A stretch of 23,263 bases of DNA from a virus: IMG/VR virus record IMGVR_UViG_3300049491_000339, positions 1-23,263 of that record. One strand, 5' to 3'. The notes beneath the pieces were generated by a model. It was not told where the DNA came from. It searched no databases and saw only the letters and a list, made by a program, of their open reading frames with translations. Each line of letters begins with the position of its first letter. The first letter of the stretch is position 1. Below are positions 5,932-12,289 of this stretch, piece after piece. The translations under genes and the position numbers were made by a program.

Positions 5932-6188
5932 CACAAGCCCCTCTGCATGTAGGCCGCGAGTTGCGCGATTACCAAGCAGGCAGCCACCAGCCCCAAGGCA
6001 AAGCCGGCGAACGCAGGAACCACCCACCACGGGCCGGCTTGGCTCTGATCTTCAGGCTCGGGGTCCGGCGGGCGGATCGGCTCGGGATCGACGATGCCGC
6101 ACTCGCTTTCGAGCATTCGCAGCTCGGCGGAGCGCTTGAGCCAGTCCGCGCCGGACGTGGCGTCGAAGTTGTCGTAGAAGCTGACCAT
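5931..6188 (-). CDS. Single-pass membrane protein, 85 aa
   Basis: ATG 6188 overlaps the previous stop (TGATG), favoured over the GTG one codon earlier. The first ~55 residues are acidic and end in a Pro-rich stretch (PEPIRPPDPEPEDQSQ). One transmembrane helix follows (about residues 54-80, WWVVPAFAGFALGLVAACLV) and a short basic end MQRGL. It would be anchored in the inner membrane with the acidic part on one side. No family recognised. Confidence 0.72.
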   Translation of the reverse strand: MVSFYDNFDATSGADWLKRSAELRMLESECGIVDPEPIRPPDPEPEDQSQAGPWWVVPAFAGFALGLVAACLVIAQLAAYMQRGL

Positions 6189-6379
6189 CACAAACCCCCC
6201 AATTCAGTTTGCGGCTCGCCGGTGAATCGCCGTGCACTGTTCTGCGCGGCGCGACGGACCAACAGGTTGCGCATGCGGTCTTCGTCGGTCATCCGTGCGG
6301 CGATCAACGGGAAGCCGCTTGTGCGCAAGGCAAAGGCGTCGCGCGCCTTGTCAGTTTCGCTCGATGTCTTGGTTTGCAT
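6188..6379 (-). CDS. First gene of the leftward operon, small protein, 63 aa
   Basis: ATG 6379 has GGAGG 6 nt upstream and lies about 40 bp downstream of the strong leftward promoter. The product is basic, with an Arg-rich middle (RMRNLLVRRAAQNSARRF), and no recognised motif. As the first gene behind the repressed promoter it could be an early takeover or regulatory protein; that is inference from position only. Confidence 0.7.
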   Translation of the reverse strand: MQTKTSSETDKARDAFALRTSGFPLIAARMTDEDRMRNLLVRRAAQNSARRFTGEPQTELGGL

Positions 6380-6420
6380 CTGATCCTCCAGGTCGCCGCG
6401 AAGTGCAGCGCGTGAAGAGA

Positions 6421-6449
6421 ATTACACCACCCGATGAATTTTTTGTCAA
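6421..6449 (-). promoter_or_regulatory. Leftward early promoter (P-left type)
   Basis: On the minus strand TTGACA (6449-6444) is followed by 17 bp and TGTAAT (6426-6421), a near-consensus sigma-70 promoter. Operator O1 overlaps its -10 and spacer; O2 abuts its -35. Transcription would start near 6414 and run the whole leftward operon. Confidence 0.82.
6423..6438 (+). promoter_or_regulatory. Operator O1
   Basis: TACACCACCCGATGAA, a weaker copy of the 16-bp operator TACACCATACGATGTA (O3, inverted). It lies over the -10 and spacer of the leftward promoter. Confidence 0.55.
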
Positions 6450-6463
6450 CACCAAACGATGTA
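6448..6463 (+). promoter_or_regulatory. Operator O2
   Basis: AACACCAAACGATGTA, differing from O3 at two positions and followed by the same G. Next to the -35 of the leftward promoter. Confidence 0.65.
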
Positions 6464-6496
6464 GGGAAACGAAAATATTTTTAGCAGGAAGGGTGT

Positions 6497-6524
6497 TGCG
6501 CTTGTCTACATCGTATGGTGTAAT
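6497..6524 (+). promoter_or_regulatory. Rightward promoter for the regulator, probably leaderless mRNA
   Basis: TTGCGC (6497-6502), 16 bp, TGTAAT (6519-6524). The expected start of transcription falls at about 6530-6532, on the ATG at 6531. No ribosome binding site precedes that ATG, consistent with a leaderless message. The -35 match is only moderate. Confidence 0.5.
6507..6522 (-). promoter_or_regulatory. Operator O3
   Basis: TACACCATACGATGTA on the minus strand, imperfectly dyadic (TACA...TGTA). It is the inverted match of O2 and overlaps the putative -10 of the regulator promoter, so bound regulator could repress its own gene. Confidence 0.65.
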
Positions 6525-6530
6525 GGTGCC

Positions 6531-6806
6531 ATGAAAAAGCTCAAGGCGTACCTTGCGACGCTTCCCCCGCAAGACCGAATTGACCTTGCCGAGAGGTGCG
6601 GTACCACGATGGGGCACCTGCGGAACGTCTCATACGGCGACCGACCGGCCTCGGAGGGATTAGCCGCTGCCATCGAGCGCGAATCTGCCGGTGCGGTCAA
6701 GTGCGAGGAAATGCGGCCGGACGTGCGTTGGTTCCGCCAGCCTGATTGCGCATGGCCGTGGCACCCGAAAGGCAAGCCGCTGGTCGATGTGGTGAGCGTG
6801 GACTGA
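6531..6806 (+). CDS. YdaS/Cro-like HTH regulator, 91 aa
   Basis: The N-terminal ~60 residues (MKKLKAYLATLPPQDRIDLA, AERCGTTMGHLRNVSYGDR, SEGLAAAIERES) fit the YdaS-type helix-turn-helix of prophage Cro-like proteins: a short helix, a turn-containing pair and a recognition helix. The C-terminus (DVRWFRQPDCAWPWHPKGKP) is typical of such proteins. It faces a divergent leftward promoter over three operators, so it probably controls the early operons. The start lacks a Shine-Dalgarno and is probably read from a leaderless mRNA. A CI-type repressor with a protease domain is not visible in the window. Confidence 0.8.
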   Translation: MKKLKAYLATLPPQDRIDLAERCGTTMGHLRNVSYGDRPASEGLAAAIERESAGAVKCEEMRPDVRWFRQPDCAWPWHPKGKPLVDVVSVD

Positions 6807-6810
6807 GGCG

Positions 6811-6915
6811 ATGCGCACCCCATTCCCGACTGCCGAGTACGCCGCGCTGCGCCAGAAGTTCGACGAGACCTTGGCGCAGTTCATGGCCCCGGGCATGTGG
6901 AGCGCGAGCGCGTGA
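6811..6915 (+). CDS. Tiny protein, 34 aa
   Basis: ATG 6811 follows the regulator stop by 4 bp with GAGG only 2 nt away; the TGA overlaps the GTG of the next gene. The product begins MRTPFPTAEYAALRQKF and has no recognised motif. Support is the operon packing and unbroken frame; it could be a translational-coupling peptide. Confidence 0.45.
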   Translation: MRTPFPTAEYAALRQKFDETLAQFMAPGMWSASA

Positions 6916-7682
6916 ACTACTACGAACACCACCTCGGCGACTACGCCGCCGCCACGGCTCATCTGTCGTGGGATGAGGACATGGCCTACACGCGGCTCCT
7001 GCGCGCGTACTACCACTACGAGCGTGGTATCCCCGAGGGGCAGCAGTACCGGCTAGCTCGGGCAGCGACGCCGGCACAGCGCAAGGCGGTTGACATCGTG
7101 CTAGGCGAGTTCTTCGTGCTGGGCGATGGCTCCTACAAGCAGCGGCGCGCGGAGGCTGAAATCGAGCGCTACCAGGACAAGCAGCGCAAGGCAAAGGCAT
7201 CTGCGAGTGCGCGCTGGGCTAGTGCCAAAACGCATAGCGAAGGCAATGCGAACGCATCACCGAACGCATCACCGAACGCATCACCGAACGCAATGCGAAC
7301 GCATAGCGAAGGCAATGCTCCCAATCACCAGACACCAGACACCAGACAAGAGATATCGGAGCCTTCGGCTCCTCACCCCAAACCTGCGGTTTCGGGGGTG
7401 GTGCGGTTCCCACCTGGGTTCGAGGATTTCTGGAAAGCCTACCCCCGGAAGGTCGGGAAGGACGCCGCGGCGAAAGCCTTTGCCAAGCGCCGCCCGAACG
7501 CCGATTTGCTGGCGGCGATGCTGGCCGCTGTGGCATTGCAGCGGGCGTCAGAGGCATGGACGAAGGACGGCGGGCAGTTCATCCCGCACCCGGCGACATG
7601 GCTCAACGAGGGCCGCTGGCAGGACGAGGTTTCTCCGGCTGCTGGTGGCGAGTTGGCAACGCTTTTCGGGAGGGCGCTGTGA
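6912..7682 (+). CDS. DUF1376 (YdaU-like) phage replication protein, 256 aa
   Basis: GTG 6912 overlaps the previous stop and has GGAG 9 nt upstream; the GTG at 6897 is rejected for lack of one. Residues 1-95 match the DUF1376 family seen in prophage replication genes (NYYEHHLGDYAAATAHLSWD, MAYTRLLRAYYHYERGIP, AVDIVLGEFF). A low-complexity linker with SPNA repeats follows (DNA 12-mer repeats). The C-terminal ~80 residues (FPPGFEDFWKAYPRKVGKDA, FIPHPATWLNEGRWQDE) resemble the DnaT-like C-terminal part of phage primosome proteins. It probably loads or assists the DnaB-type helicase two genes downstream. Confidence 0.82.
   Translation: MNYYEHHLGDYAAATAHLSWDEDMAYTRLLRAYYHYERGIPEGQQYRLARAATPAQRKAVDIVLGEFFVLGDGSYKQRRAEAEIERYQDKQRKAKASASARWASAKTHSEGNANASPNASPNASPNAMRTHSEGNAPNHQTPDTRQEISEPSAPHPKPAVSGVVRFPPGFEDFWKAYPRKVGKDAAAKAFAKRRPNADLLAAMLAAVALQRASEAWTKDGGQFIPHPATWLNEGRWQDEVSPAAGGELATLFGRAL
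7231..7317 (+). repeat. In-gene tandem repeat (12-bp units inside 18-bp flanks)
   Basis: GAACGCATCACC occurs three times in a row (7250-7285) with a partial fourth. The block is bracketed by two exact copies of CGCATAGCGAAGGCAATG (7231-7248, 7300-7317). All are in frame and encode the linker of the DUF1376 protein (SPNA repeats, THSEGNA twice), so copy number can vary without a frameshift. Confidence 0.85.
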
Positions 7683-8041
7683 GCGTGCTGGCCCCAGTCA
7701 TTGCCCTGCGGAACGCTGGGCTCAAGCCGCGCGCCGTGTTCTTGGACCTTGTGGCCGCGAAGTTCCGCAAGCAACCGACGATCACCGAGGGCGGCGTGGT
7801 GACGTGCCAGATCGTGCCGGACCAGTCGCTCGCGGACATCGACTGCCGCCCGCTGGTGGGCCTGACGGTGCATGTGCAGGACTTCACCGGCAGCCGCGAT
7901 CGCCACCGCGCGCTGGCCCGCTTGGTGGCCGCTGCTGGTCCGGCGCTGCTGGTCATGCCGGTGCTGGCCAATGATGGCGGGCTGACGCTTCACAAACGCT
8001 TCGCCAACGGCGAAACCACCACCGACAGGACGCCTGCATGA
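7679..8041 (+). CDS. Hypothetical protein, 120 aa
   Basis: GTG 7679 overlaps the previous TGA and has GGGAGG 5 nt upstream. The product begins VSVLAPVIALRNAGLKPRAV and has a short helical segment (DRHRALARLVAAAGPALLVM); it looks soluble and alpha/beta. Its ATGA overlap with the helicase gene and its place between DUF1376 and DnaB genes suggest a replication role, but no family is recognised. The longer frame to 7556 is a shadow inside the upstream gene. Confidence 0.72.
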   Translation: MSVLAPVIALRNAGLKPRAVFLDLVAAKFRKQPTITEGGVVTCQIVPDQSLADIDCRPLVGLTVHVQDFTGSRDRHRALARLVAAAGPALLVMPVLANDGGLTLHKRFANGETTTDRTPA

Positions 8042-8976
8042 ATCTCATTTTGGAAGCCGACAGCATCGACTTCGCCCACTACATGCGCGACACCGACGCT
8101 GAGGCAAAGGTGAAGCCGGTTGAGCATTGGGAAGACGACCTGAACGACGAATTTTCAGTCCATGGGGGCGCGTCGTCGGGAACCTGCCTGCCGTGGTCGA
8201 AGCTGGGCAACCGATTTGCCCTGCGGCCCGGAGAGGTGACGCTGTGGTTTGGGTTCAACGGTCACGGCAAGAGCCTTTTGCTGGGTCAGGTGATGGAGAG
8301 CGCAGCTGCGCAAGGTGAGCGCACGTGCATCGCCAGCTTTGAGATGCGACCCCGCAAGACGCTTGCCCGCATGGCGAGGCAGTGGGCCGATTCTTTCGCC
8401 CCGACGCCGCGCGAAGTGGGTGCATTTGTGCGCTGGGCGCATGGGGTGCTTTGGGTCTATGACCAAGTGGGCACCGTCGAACCCGAGCGGGTTTTCGCTG
8501 TGATCCGCTACGCCGCCGACAAGCTCAAAGTTCGGCATTTCGTGGTTGACAACCTCACCAAGTGCGTGAAGGCGGATGACGACTACGCCGGGCAGAAATC
8601 CATTGTGGACAAGCTCACTGCACTGGCACAGGAACTGTCGATTCACATTCATCTTGTGCACCACGCGCGCAAGGGCATCGACGAAACCCGACCACCGAGA
8701 AAGATGGACGCACTCGGCGCCAGCGCCATCACCAACCTTGTGGACAACGTGTGCATCGTGTGGCGCAACAAAGCCAAGTACGAGGCGCAGAGCCCGGACA
8801 TGAGCCAGCCTGACGCGATGTTGATCGTGGACAAGCAGCGCCACGGCAGCGGTTGGGAGGGGGTGCTGAACCTCACGTATCACCAGCGTTCATGCCAGTA
8901 CATCGAGCATGGTTCGCACGCAATGGACATGGCGGACTTCCCGCACGGCTTCGCCGACGAAAGGGCTGCCGCATGA
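8038..8976 (+). CDS. DnaB-type replicative helicase, C-terminal domain only, 312 aa
   Basis: ATG 8038 overlaps the previous stop. The protein has a RecA-like helicase core: Walker A GFNGHGKS (72-79), FEM (101-103), Walker B HFVVDNL (167-173), HLVHHARK (205-212) and a late IVDKQRHG (263-270), as in DnaB/T7 gp4/Twinkle helicases. The primase-interacting N-domain of DnaB is absent; only ~60 residues precede the core. It would unwind the phage fork in the cytoplasm, loaded with help from the DUF1376 protein. The Walker A is slightly unusual (FNGHGKS). Confidence 0.88.
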   Translation: MNLILEADSIDFAHYMRDTDAEAKVKPVEHWEDDLNDEFSVHGGASSGTCLPWSKLGNRFALRPGEVTLWFGFNGHGKSLLLGQVMESAAAQGERTCIASFEMRPRKTLARMARQWADSFAPTPREVGAFVRWAHGVLWVYDQVGTVEPERVFAVIRYAADKLKVRHFVVDNLTKCVKADDDYAGQKSIVDKLTALAQELSIHIHLVHHARKGIDETRPPRKMDALGASAITNLVDNVCIVWRNKAKYEAQSPDMSQPDAMLIVDKQRHGSGWEGVLNLTYHQRSCQYIEHGSHAMDMADFPHGFADERAAA

Positions 8977-9176
8977 CCAGCGACGACGCAACCCGCAGCG
9001 AGTCCGGCACTCGTGAGTACGCGCAGCAGATCGTCGGCCCGACGTACTACTGCAACCATTGCCAGCGGCCGGGGCGGTCGGTCACCGGCAGGCGCAGCCG
9101 GTTCCTGCGGCTGTGGGGCATCAAGCAACCGGCGTGCACGGACTGTCTGATCCGCATCGACAAGGGGCGCGTATGA
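8973..9176 (+). CDS. Small zinc-ribbon-like protein, 67 aa
   Basis: ATG 8973 overlaps the helicase stop (ATGA). Two Cys pairs, CNHC (27-30) and CTDC (55-58), are spaced 24 residues apart around a basic segment (RRSRFLRLWGIK). This is the layout of a single zinc ribbon that could bind nucleic acid. No family name. The TGA overlaps the next ATG. Confidence 0.72.
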   Translation: MTSDDATRSESGTREYAQQIVGPTYYCNHCQRPGRSVTGRRSRFLRLWGIKQPACTDCLIRIDKGRV

Positions 9177-9354
9177 ACAAGCCCCGCATTCGGCTTTTGG
9201 GCGGCTTTTGGGCGGCGTGTGGGTGTGCTTCAGCGGCGCCCGCGTGGTGAGTTCGATGGGCCGGGCCATGGTTGATTTTGCTGACCGAATCGGGTTTGGC
9301 TGGTCGCCGCTCGATGCCTACGACGACTGGCTTTTGAGGGAGTTGCGAGCATGA
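9173..9354 (+). pseudogene. Small phage gene frameshifted by an 11-bp tandem duplication
   Basis: From ATG 9173 the frame ends after 25 residues (TGA 9248-9250). The 11-mer GGCTTTTGGGC occurs twice in tandem (9192-9202, 9203-9213). With one copy removed the frame runs unbroken to TGA 9352-9354, giving 56 residues, MNKPRIRLLGGVWVC joined to a tail ending DAYDDWLLRELRA. That stop then overlaps the next gene's ATG, as at other junctions here. So the intact reading is clear and the gene is broken by slippage, unless recoding restores it. The intact product has no recognised function. Confidence 0.75.
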
Positions 9355-9683
9355 GCACGATGGACGAACTGTTCGACGGCAGCGATGCCCACCTGCTGCC
9401 GGACCCGCAGACCAGCTACATCCTGCGCGCCGAGCTGCCCGCGATTTCACTGGCGCTGCACAAGCGCACGCCCTACGTCTACAGCAACGTCAGCGCCGGG
9501 CAGTTGAGCATCGCGCGGCATTCGGGCATGTGCGTGGTGAACAGCGAGACCTACATCTACTTTGCCGAGTTCGACGAGTTGGTGCGGGATGACGTGCTGG
9601 CATTCGTTCACAAGCGGCGCGGCGCCGCCGAAGCGCTCGACCGCATGGCCGAAAACGCGCGGCAGTTGAGGCTTGAGCTGTGA
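9351..9683 (+). CDS. Hypothetical protein, 110 aa
   Basis: ATG 9351 overlaps the end of the frameshifted gene. The product begins MSTMDELFDGSDAHLLPDPQ, has a beta-rich middle (YVYSNVSAGQLSIARHSGMC) and a charged helical end (KRRGAAEALDRMAENARQLR). No recognised motif or membrane segment. Its TGA overlaps the GTG of the NinB-like gene. Probably an accessory of the replication/recombination operon. Confidence 0.72.
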   Translation: MSTMDELFDGSDAHLLPDPQTSYILRAELPAISLALHKRTPYVYSNVSAGQLSIARHSGMCVVNSETYIYFAEFDELVRDDVLAFVHKRRGAAEALDRMAENARQLRLEL

Positions 9684-10219
9684 CCGAGTACGCCGTCACC
9701 AGATTTGTCGGCAGCCGAGAGGGGGCGCACGAAGCATCGATCGCGATGTACCAGCACGCACAGCTGCTGATCGGCCTTGGCAAGCGCGTGAAGTTCATGG
9801 TGGACGAAGCCGAGGACGAACTGAGCGTGCTTCAGCGCGGGTTCCTGCACGCTGCGGTGCTGCCGCAGATCGCCGAGCAAGTGCGCATGCCTGATGGTAC
9901 GCGCTACGTCGCGGCGGTGTGGAAGGAACATCTGAAGGACTTGTTCATCGCGGACAAGTGGGACATGGTGCGGCTGCCGTTCGTGAAGAACCGCAAGACT
10001 GGTGAATGGAAACCTTCGAGCAAGAAGGTTCCGGTGAAGCGCCGTAAGAGCACCGAGGCGCTGTCGATCCGGCAGTACAGCACCTTCATCGACCAGTGCA
10101 TCGCGCACGCTTCGAGCGAGTGGGGAGTGGTCTTCCAATTCCGTGCTGAAGAACGCGACGCCGTACGCTACGTCGCGCCGCCGCGCAAGGTCAAGCAACG
10201 CGAGGCGGTGCTGGCATGA
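9680..10219 (+). CDS. ninB: NinB-like recombination protein, 179 aa
   Basis: GTG 9680 overlaps the previous stop. Features that recall NinB/Orf of lambda-like phages are the N-terminal Arg/Lys-containing module followed by FLHAAVLPQIAEQV and VWKEHLKDLFI, then a basic central stretch (RLPFVKNRKTGEWK, SSKKVPVKRRK) and a C-terminal helix with YSTFIDQCIAHA.EWGV. NinB/Orf binds single-stranded DNA and SSB and replaces RecFOR functions. The position between helicase and RusA-like genes fits. Assignment is by pattern only. Confidence 0.68.
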   Translation: MTEYAVTRFVGSREGAHEASIAMYQHAQLLIGLGKRVKFMVDEAEDELSVLQRGFLHAAVLPQIAEQVRMPDGTRYVAAVWKEHLKDLFIADKWDMVRLPFVKNRKTGEWKPSSKKVPVKRRKSTEALSIRQYSTFIDQCIAHASSEWGVVFQFRAEERDAVRYVAPPRKVKQREAVLA

Positions 10220-10434
10220 CCACGCTGCGCTGCTTCCGCTGCCACCGGCCGATCAAGGCCGCCACGAAGGAGATCCCGGCGATCGGCGGGGATCTCATGT
10301 TCGGCCCGAAGTGCGCCGAGAAGGCGGGGCTGCGCGACCGCGAGCGCGTGAAAGTGGTTCGCGCTCAGGTGCGCGGTACGTCGTGGTTCGACCCGCTTCA
10401 GATTCCGCTCGACCTGGGGCAACCATGCGCCTGA
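10216..10434 (+). CDS. Small Cys-motif protein, 72 aa
   Basis: ATG 10216 overlaps the NinB-like stop. CFRCHRPI (C6, C9) and FGPKCAEKAGL (C33) suggest a small metal-binding knuckle, seen in many phage nin-region proteins. The rest has no motif. It overlaps the RusA-like gene by 10 bp. Confidence 0.65.
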   Translation: MTTLRCFRCHRPIKAATKEIPAIGGDLMFGPKCAEKAGLRDRERVKVVRAQVRGTSWFDPLQIPLDLGQPCA

Positions 10435-10760
10435 CCATCGACAACTTCCGCACACGCAGCGGCTTGAACGTCCGTGAACACCACATGGTGCGCGCCCGAC
10501 GCGTGAAGGAAGAGCGCGCACTGGTCGGCTGGCACATCCGCCCGCACCCGAAGCCGGCGACGCCTTGCACGGTGGTCCTGACTCGCATCGCCCCCAGCGG
10601 TGGGCTCGATCCGTTCGACAACCTCCCCAGCAGCATGAAAGGCGTCGCCGATGCCGTCGCCGAGTGGCTGGGCATTGACGACAAGCGAAGCGACCTCGTG
10701 AAGTACGAAGTGAAGCAAGAGCGCGGGCCGTGGGCCGTGCGGATCGAGGTGCTGGAGTGA
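10425..10760 (+). CDS. rusA: RusA-like Holliday-junction resolvase, 111 aa
   Basis: ATG 10425 lies within the end of the previous gene. The C-terminal half has LDPFDNLPSSMKGVADAVAEWLGIDDK-type sequence in which D.FDN...K...DA....G..DD recalls the acidic catalytic motif of RusA family resolvases (D.DN..K...D.L......DD). The last strand is VRIEVLE. The N-terminus is basic (RTRSGLNVREHHMVRARRVK). It would cut Holliday junctions or branched DNA before packaging. Position after NinB is a common nin-region order. Exact family not confirmed. Confidence 0.7.
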   Translation: MRLTIDNFRTRSGLNVREHHMVRARRVKEERALVGWHIRPHPKPATPCTVVLTRIAPSGGLDPFDNLPSSMKGVADAVAEWLGIDDKRSDLVKYEVKQERGPWAVRIEVLE

Positions 10761-11179
10761 GTTGGACGAAACCCGCGCCCCGAGTGCGCCAGTGGGGCGG
10801 ACCGATGCCCACGCCGCGCCAGACCGTCGTGGCTGCGCCTGCGCCGGCCCGGCCGATCATCAGCCTGCCGAAGTCGCAGCCGCGTCGCTCGCAGGCCTAC
10901 CTTCGCTGGGTATCCAGCCTCCACTGCGCGCACTGCGGCAAGGCTCCGCCGAATCAGGCATGCCACAGCGACGAGGGCAAGGGCCTGGGCATCAAGAGCG
11001 GCGACGATTCGGCCTGGCCGGGCTGCGCTGACTCGCCGGGCCGCGTTGGGTGTCATTCGATCGTCGGGTCGTCGGGCCTGTTCACGCGCGACCAACGCCG
11101 AACGCTCGAAGCCACCCGCGCCGCCGACACCCGCGAGCGTGCGCGCCGCACCGGAAACTGGCCGAAGGAGTGGGCATGA
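10757..11179 (+). CDS. HNH-like zinc nuclease / nin-region protein, 140 aa
   Basis: GTG 10757 overlaps the previous stop. The N-terminal ~45 residues are Pro-rich and unordered. Then come CAHCGKAPPNQACHSDEGKG, LGIKSGDDSAWPGC and GCHSIVG, with Cys pairs and paired His residues as in zinc-stabilised HNH nucleases of the NinG/YbcO/DUF968 kind. A basic helical C-terminus (RDQRRTLEATRAADTRERAR) follows. Role likely in recombination or DNA end processing; which family it belongs to I cannot say. Confidence 0.62.
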   Translation: MSWTKPAPRVRQWGGPMPTPRQTVVAAPAPARPIISLPKSQPRRSQAYLRWVSSLHCAHCGKAPPNQACHSDEGKGLGIKSGDDSAWPGCADSPGRVGCHSIVGSSGLFTRDQRRTLEATRAADTRERARRTGNWPKEWA

Positions 11180-11430
11180 ACGACCAGTGCACCGCCTGCA
11201 CGAAGGCCATGACCGCGCCCCGAATCGACCTCTGGGCTGCGAACTGCGAATCGTGCAGCGCCCGCGCGCTGGCCGTGACTGGTGCACACGTCGAATCCAA
11301 GGCCGCCGGCCGCGTGACGCCGCGCTACGTCGAGGTGCTGAAGGGCATCTTTGGCGAGCGCTGGAAGGAGGGTGCGGAGCTGGTCAAGCAGTGGGCGGTC
11401 CGTGCCACAGCCGCCCAACGTTTGACATGA
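11176..11430 (+). CDS. Small zinc-finger-like protein ending in attC-like site E, 84 aa
   Basis: ATG 11176 overlaps the previous stop. Two Cys pairs, CTAC (5-8) and CESC (24-27), frame a probable zinc knuckle; the C-terminal half is helical (YVEVLKGIFGERWKEGAELV). The last codons (Gln Arg Leu Thr) and TGA are part of attC-like site E (R' core and its 9-nt spacer). It is the last gene of the rightward early operon, and the minus-strand module at 11503-12254 converges on it. Confidence 0.7.
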   Translation: MNDQCTACTKAMTAPRIDLWAANCESCSARALAVTGAHVESKAAGRVTPRYVEVLKGIFGERWKEGAELVKQWAVRATAAQRLT

Positions 11431-11508
11431 GCCGAAAACCCGGCCGCTCAGACGTGAAAGATGGACCACCCGTAAGCCGGGGTTTTCGGCTCGATGGAAG
11501 GGTTAGGG
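11413..11508 (-). repeat. attC-like site E (96 bp)
   Basis: Read on the minus strand: CCCTAAC (11508-11502; first base departs from RYYYAAC), spacer CCTTCCATC, stem GAGCCGAAAACCC pairing with GGGTTTTCGGCTC, spacer ATGTCAAAC, R' core GTTGGGC (11419-11413). It sits where a plus-strand operon and a minus-strand operon meet; the long hairpin could also act as a two-way terminator. The minus-strand gene at 11503-11697 ends exactly at R'', the usual cassette order. Confidence 0.82.
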
Positions 11509-11697
11509 CGCTGATGGGTCTGGAACAACCGATGCAGGACGACCGACTGGACGGGCAGGCAGACCGACACGCGCGGCGATGCGGCGCGCCTGGTGCACTG
11601 ACAGGCCAAACTTGCGCGCAGCCTCGGCGGCAGTTCCGTGGCCAGCGGCGAGCCATTTGGCTGCGCGCTCGGCGGCAGCGGATGGCCGGCCGCTCAC
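11503..11697 (-). CDS. Small HTH DNA-binding protein, 64 aa
   Basis: GTG 11697 overlaps the upstream stop. Residues about 10-45 (AAERAAKWLAAGHGTAAEAA, RKFGLSVHQARRIAARVGL) form a helix-turn-helix of the kind in resolvase C-termini and small phage regulators. The tail is Pro-rich (PARPVGRP). The TAA stop is inside the R'' core of attC-like site E. It may regulate the module promoter at 12290-12318; that is inference. A terminase-small-subunit-like HTH is an alternative but TerS is present elsewhere. Confidence 0.7.
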   Translation of the reverse strand: MSGRPSAAAERAAKWLAAGHGTAAEAARKFGLSVHQARRIAARVGLPARPVGRPASVVPDPSAP

Positions 11698-11942
11698 GAC
11701 AGCAGCGCCAAGACCGGCTCGCCCTCGGCGCGGCCATCGATCAGCATTTCGACACGACCGATGGCTGTGGCATCACCCCATCCCATCACCGCATCCGGCT
11801 CAACAGAGACAACGCGGTACTCACACGTTGCTCCAGCGACACCCTCGATCCCGCGCTTGCCGAGCGAGCGCTTGCCAGCCAGGCGCTCGATGGTGCCGGT
11901 GTGTGCGTCGCGGGCGATGGTCGAAAAGTAAGTGTGGCTCAT
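11694..11942 (-). CDS. Hypothetical module protein, 82 aa
   Basis: ATG 11942 has AAGGAG 9 nt upstream; the stop overlaps the GTG of the HTH gene. The product begins MSHTYFSTIARDAHTG and contains EYRVVSVEPDAVMGWGD and VEMLIDGRAEGEPVLAL, a small alpha/beta or beta-rich soluble protein. No family recognised. Confidence 0.7.
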   Translation of the reverse strand: MSHTYFSTIARDAHTGTIERLAGKRSLGKRGIEGVAGATCEYRVVSVEPDAVMGWGDATAIGRVEMLIDGRAEGEPVLALLS

Positions 11943-11963
11943 GGTCTTTGCTCCTTGGTTGAC

Positions 11964-12254
11964 TCAGGCGCGGCCGGTGGCGCTGGTGCGCTCAACCAAG
12001 CGGCGGGCGTTGTAGGCGGATTGCTCGGCAAGGTCGCGGGCGCTCGGCTCAATGTCGGCCATCAGCTTGCGCATCGGCTCTTGCGAGAGGATGTCGCCGC
12101 GGCCCGCGTCCTTGGTGGCCTTGACCATTGCGCGGTACGTGGCCGCCGGGATCTCGCCGAAGGGGAAGCGGGCGTTTTCGACGCGCTCGACGGTGCCATC
12201 TGGGCGGGCGATGGTGAGGATGACGCCGCAGGTTACTTCAATCATCTTGGTCAT
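11964..12254 (-). CDS. First gene of the minus-strand module, 96 aa
   Basis: ATG 12254 has GGAG 7 nt upstream; the start at 12398 lies across the promoter and is rejected. The product begins MTKMIEVTCGVILTIARPDG, a beta-rich N-domain, followed by MVKATKDAGRGDILSQEP and a helical end. I associate this kind of N-terminus with small uncharacterised phage proteins. It lies 36 bp downstream of a good promoter and heads a three-gene unit opposed to the phage rightward operons. Confidence 0.75.
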   Translation of the reverse strand: MTKMIEVTCGVILTIARPDGTVERVENARFPFGEIPAATYRAMVKATKDAGRGDILSQEPMRKLMADIEPSARDLAEQSAYNARRLVERTSATGRA

Positions 12255-12289
12255 TTTGTGCTCCGTCTGTTTGCTGAACCGATGACTCA

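Noticed and set aside
7231-7317. CRISPR-like or iteron array
   Set aside because: Repeats are contiguous 12-mers without spacers and are in frame in a coding linker. An origin iteron role cannot be excluded but nothing else supports it.
10295-11287. Minus-strand frame of 330 codons
   Set aside because: Opposite to four overlapping plus-strand genes with motifs; Arg/Ser-rich shadow.
11503-11697. HTH protein as the terminase small subunit
   Set aside because: A full-length Terminase_2-type protein is encoded directly before the large subunit at 12995-13603, and this gene is on the opposite strand.
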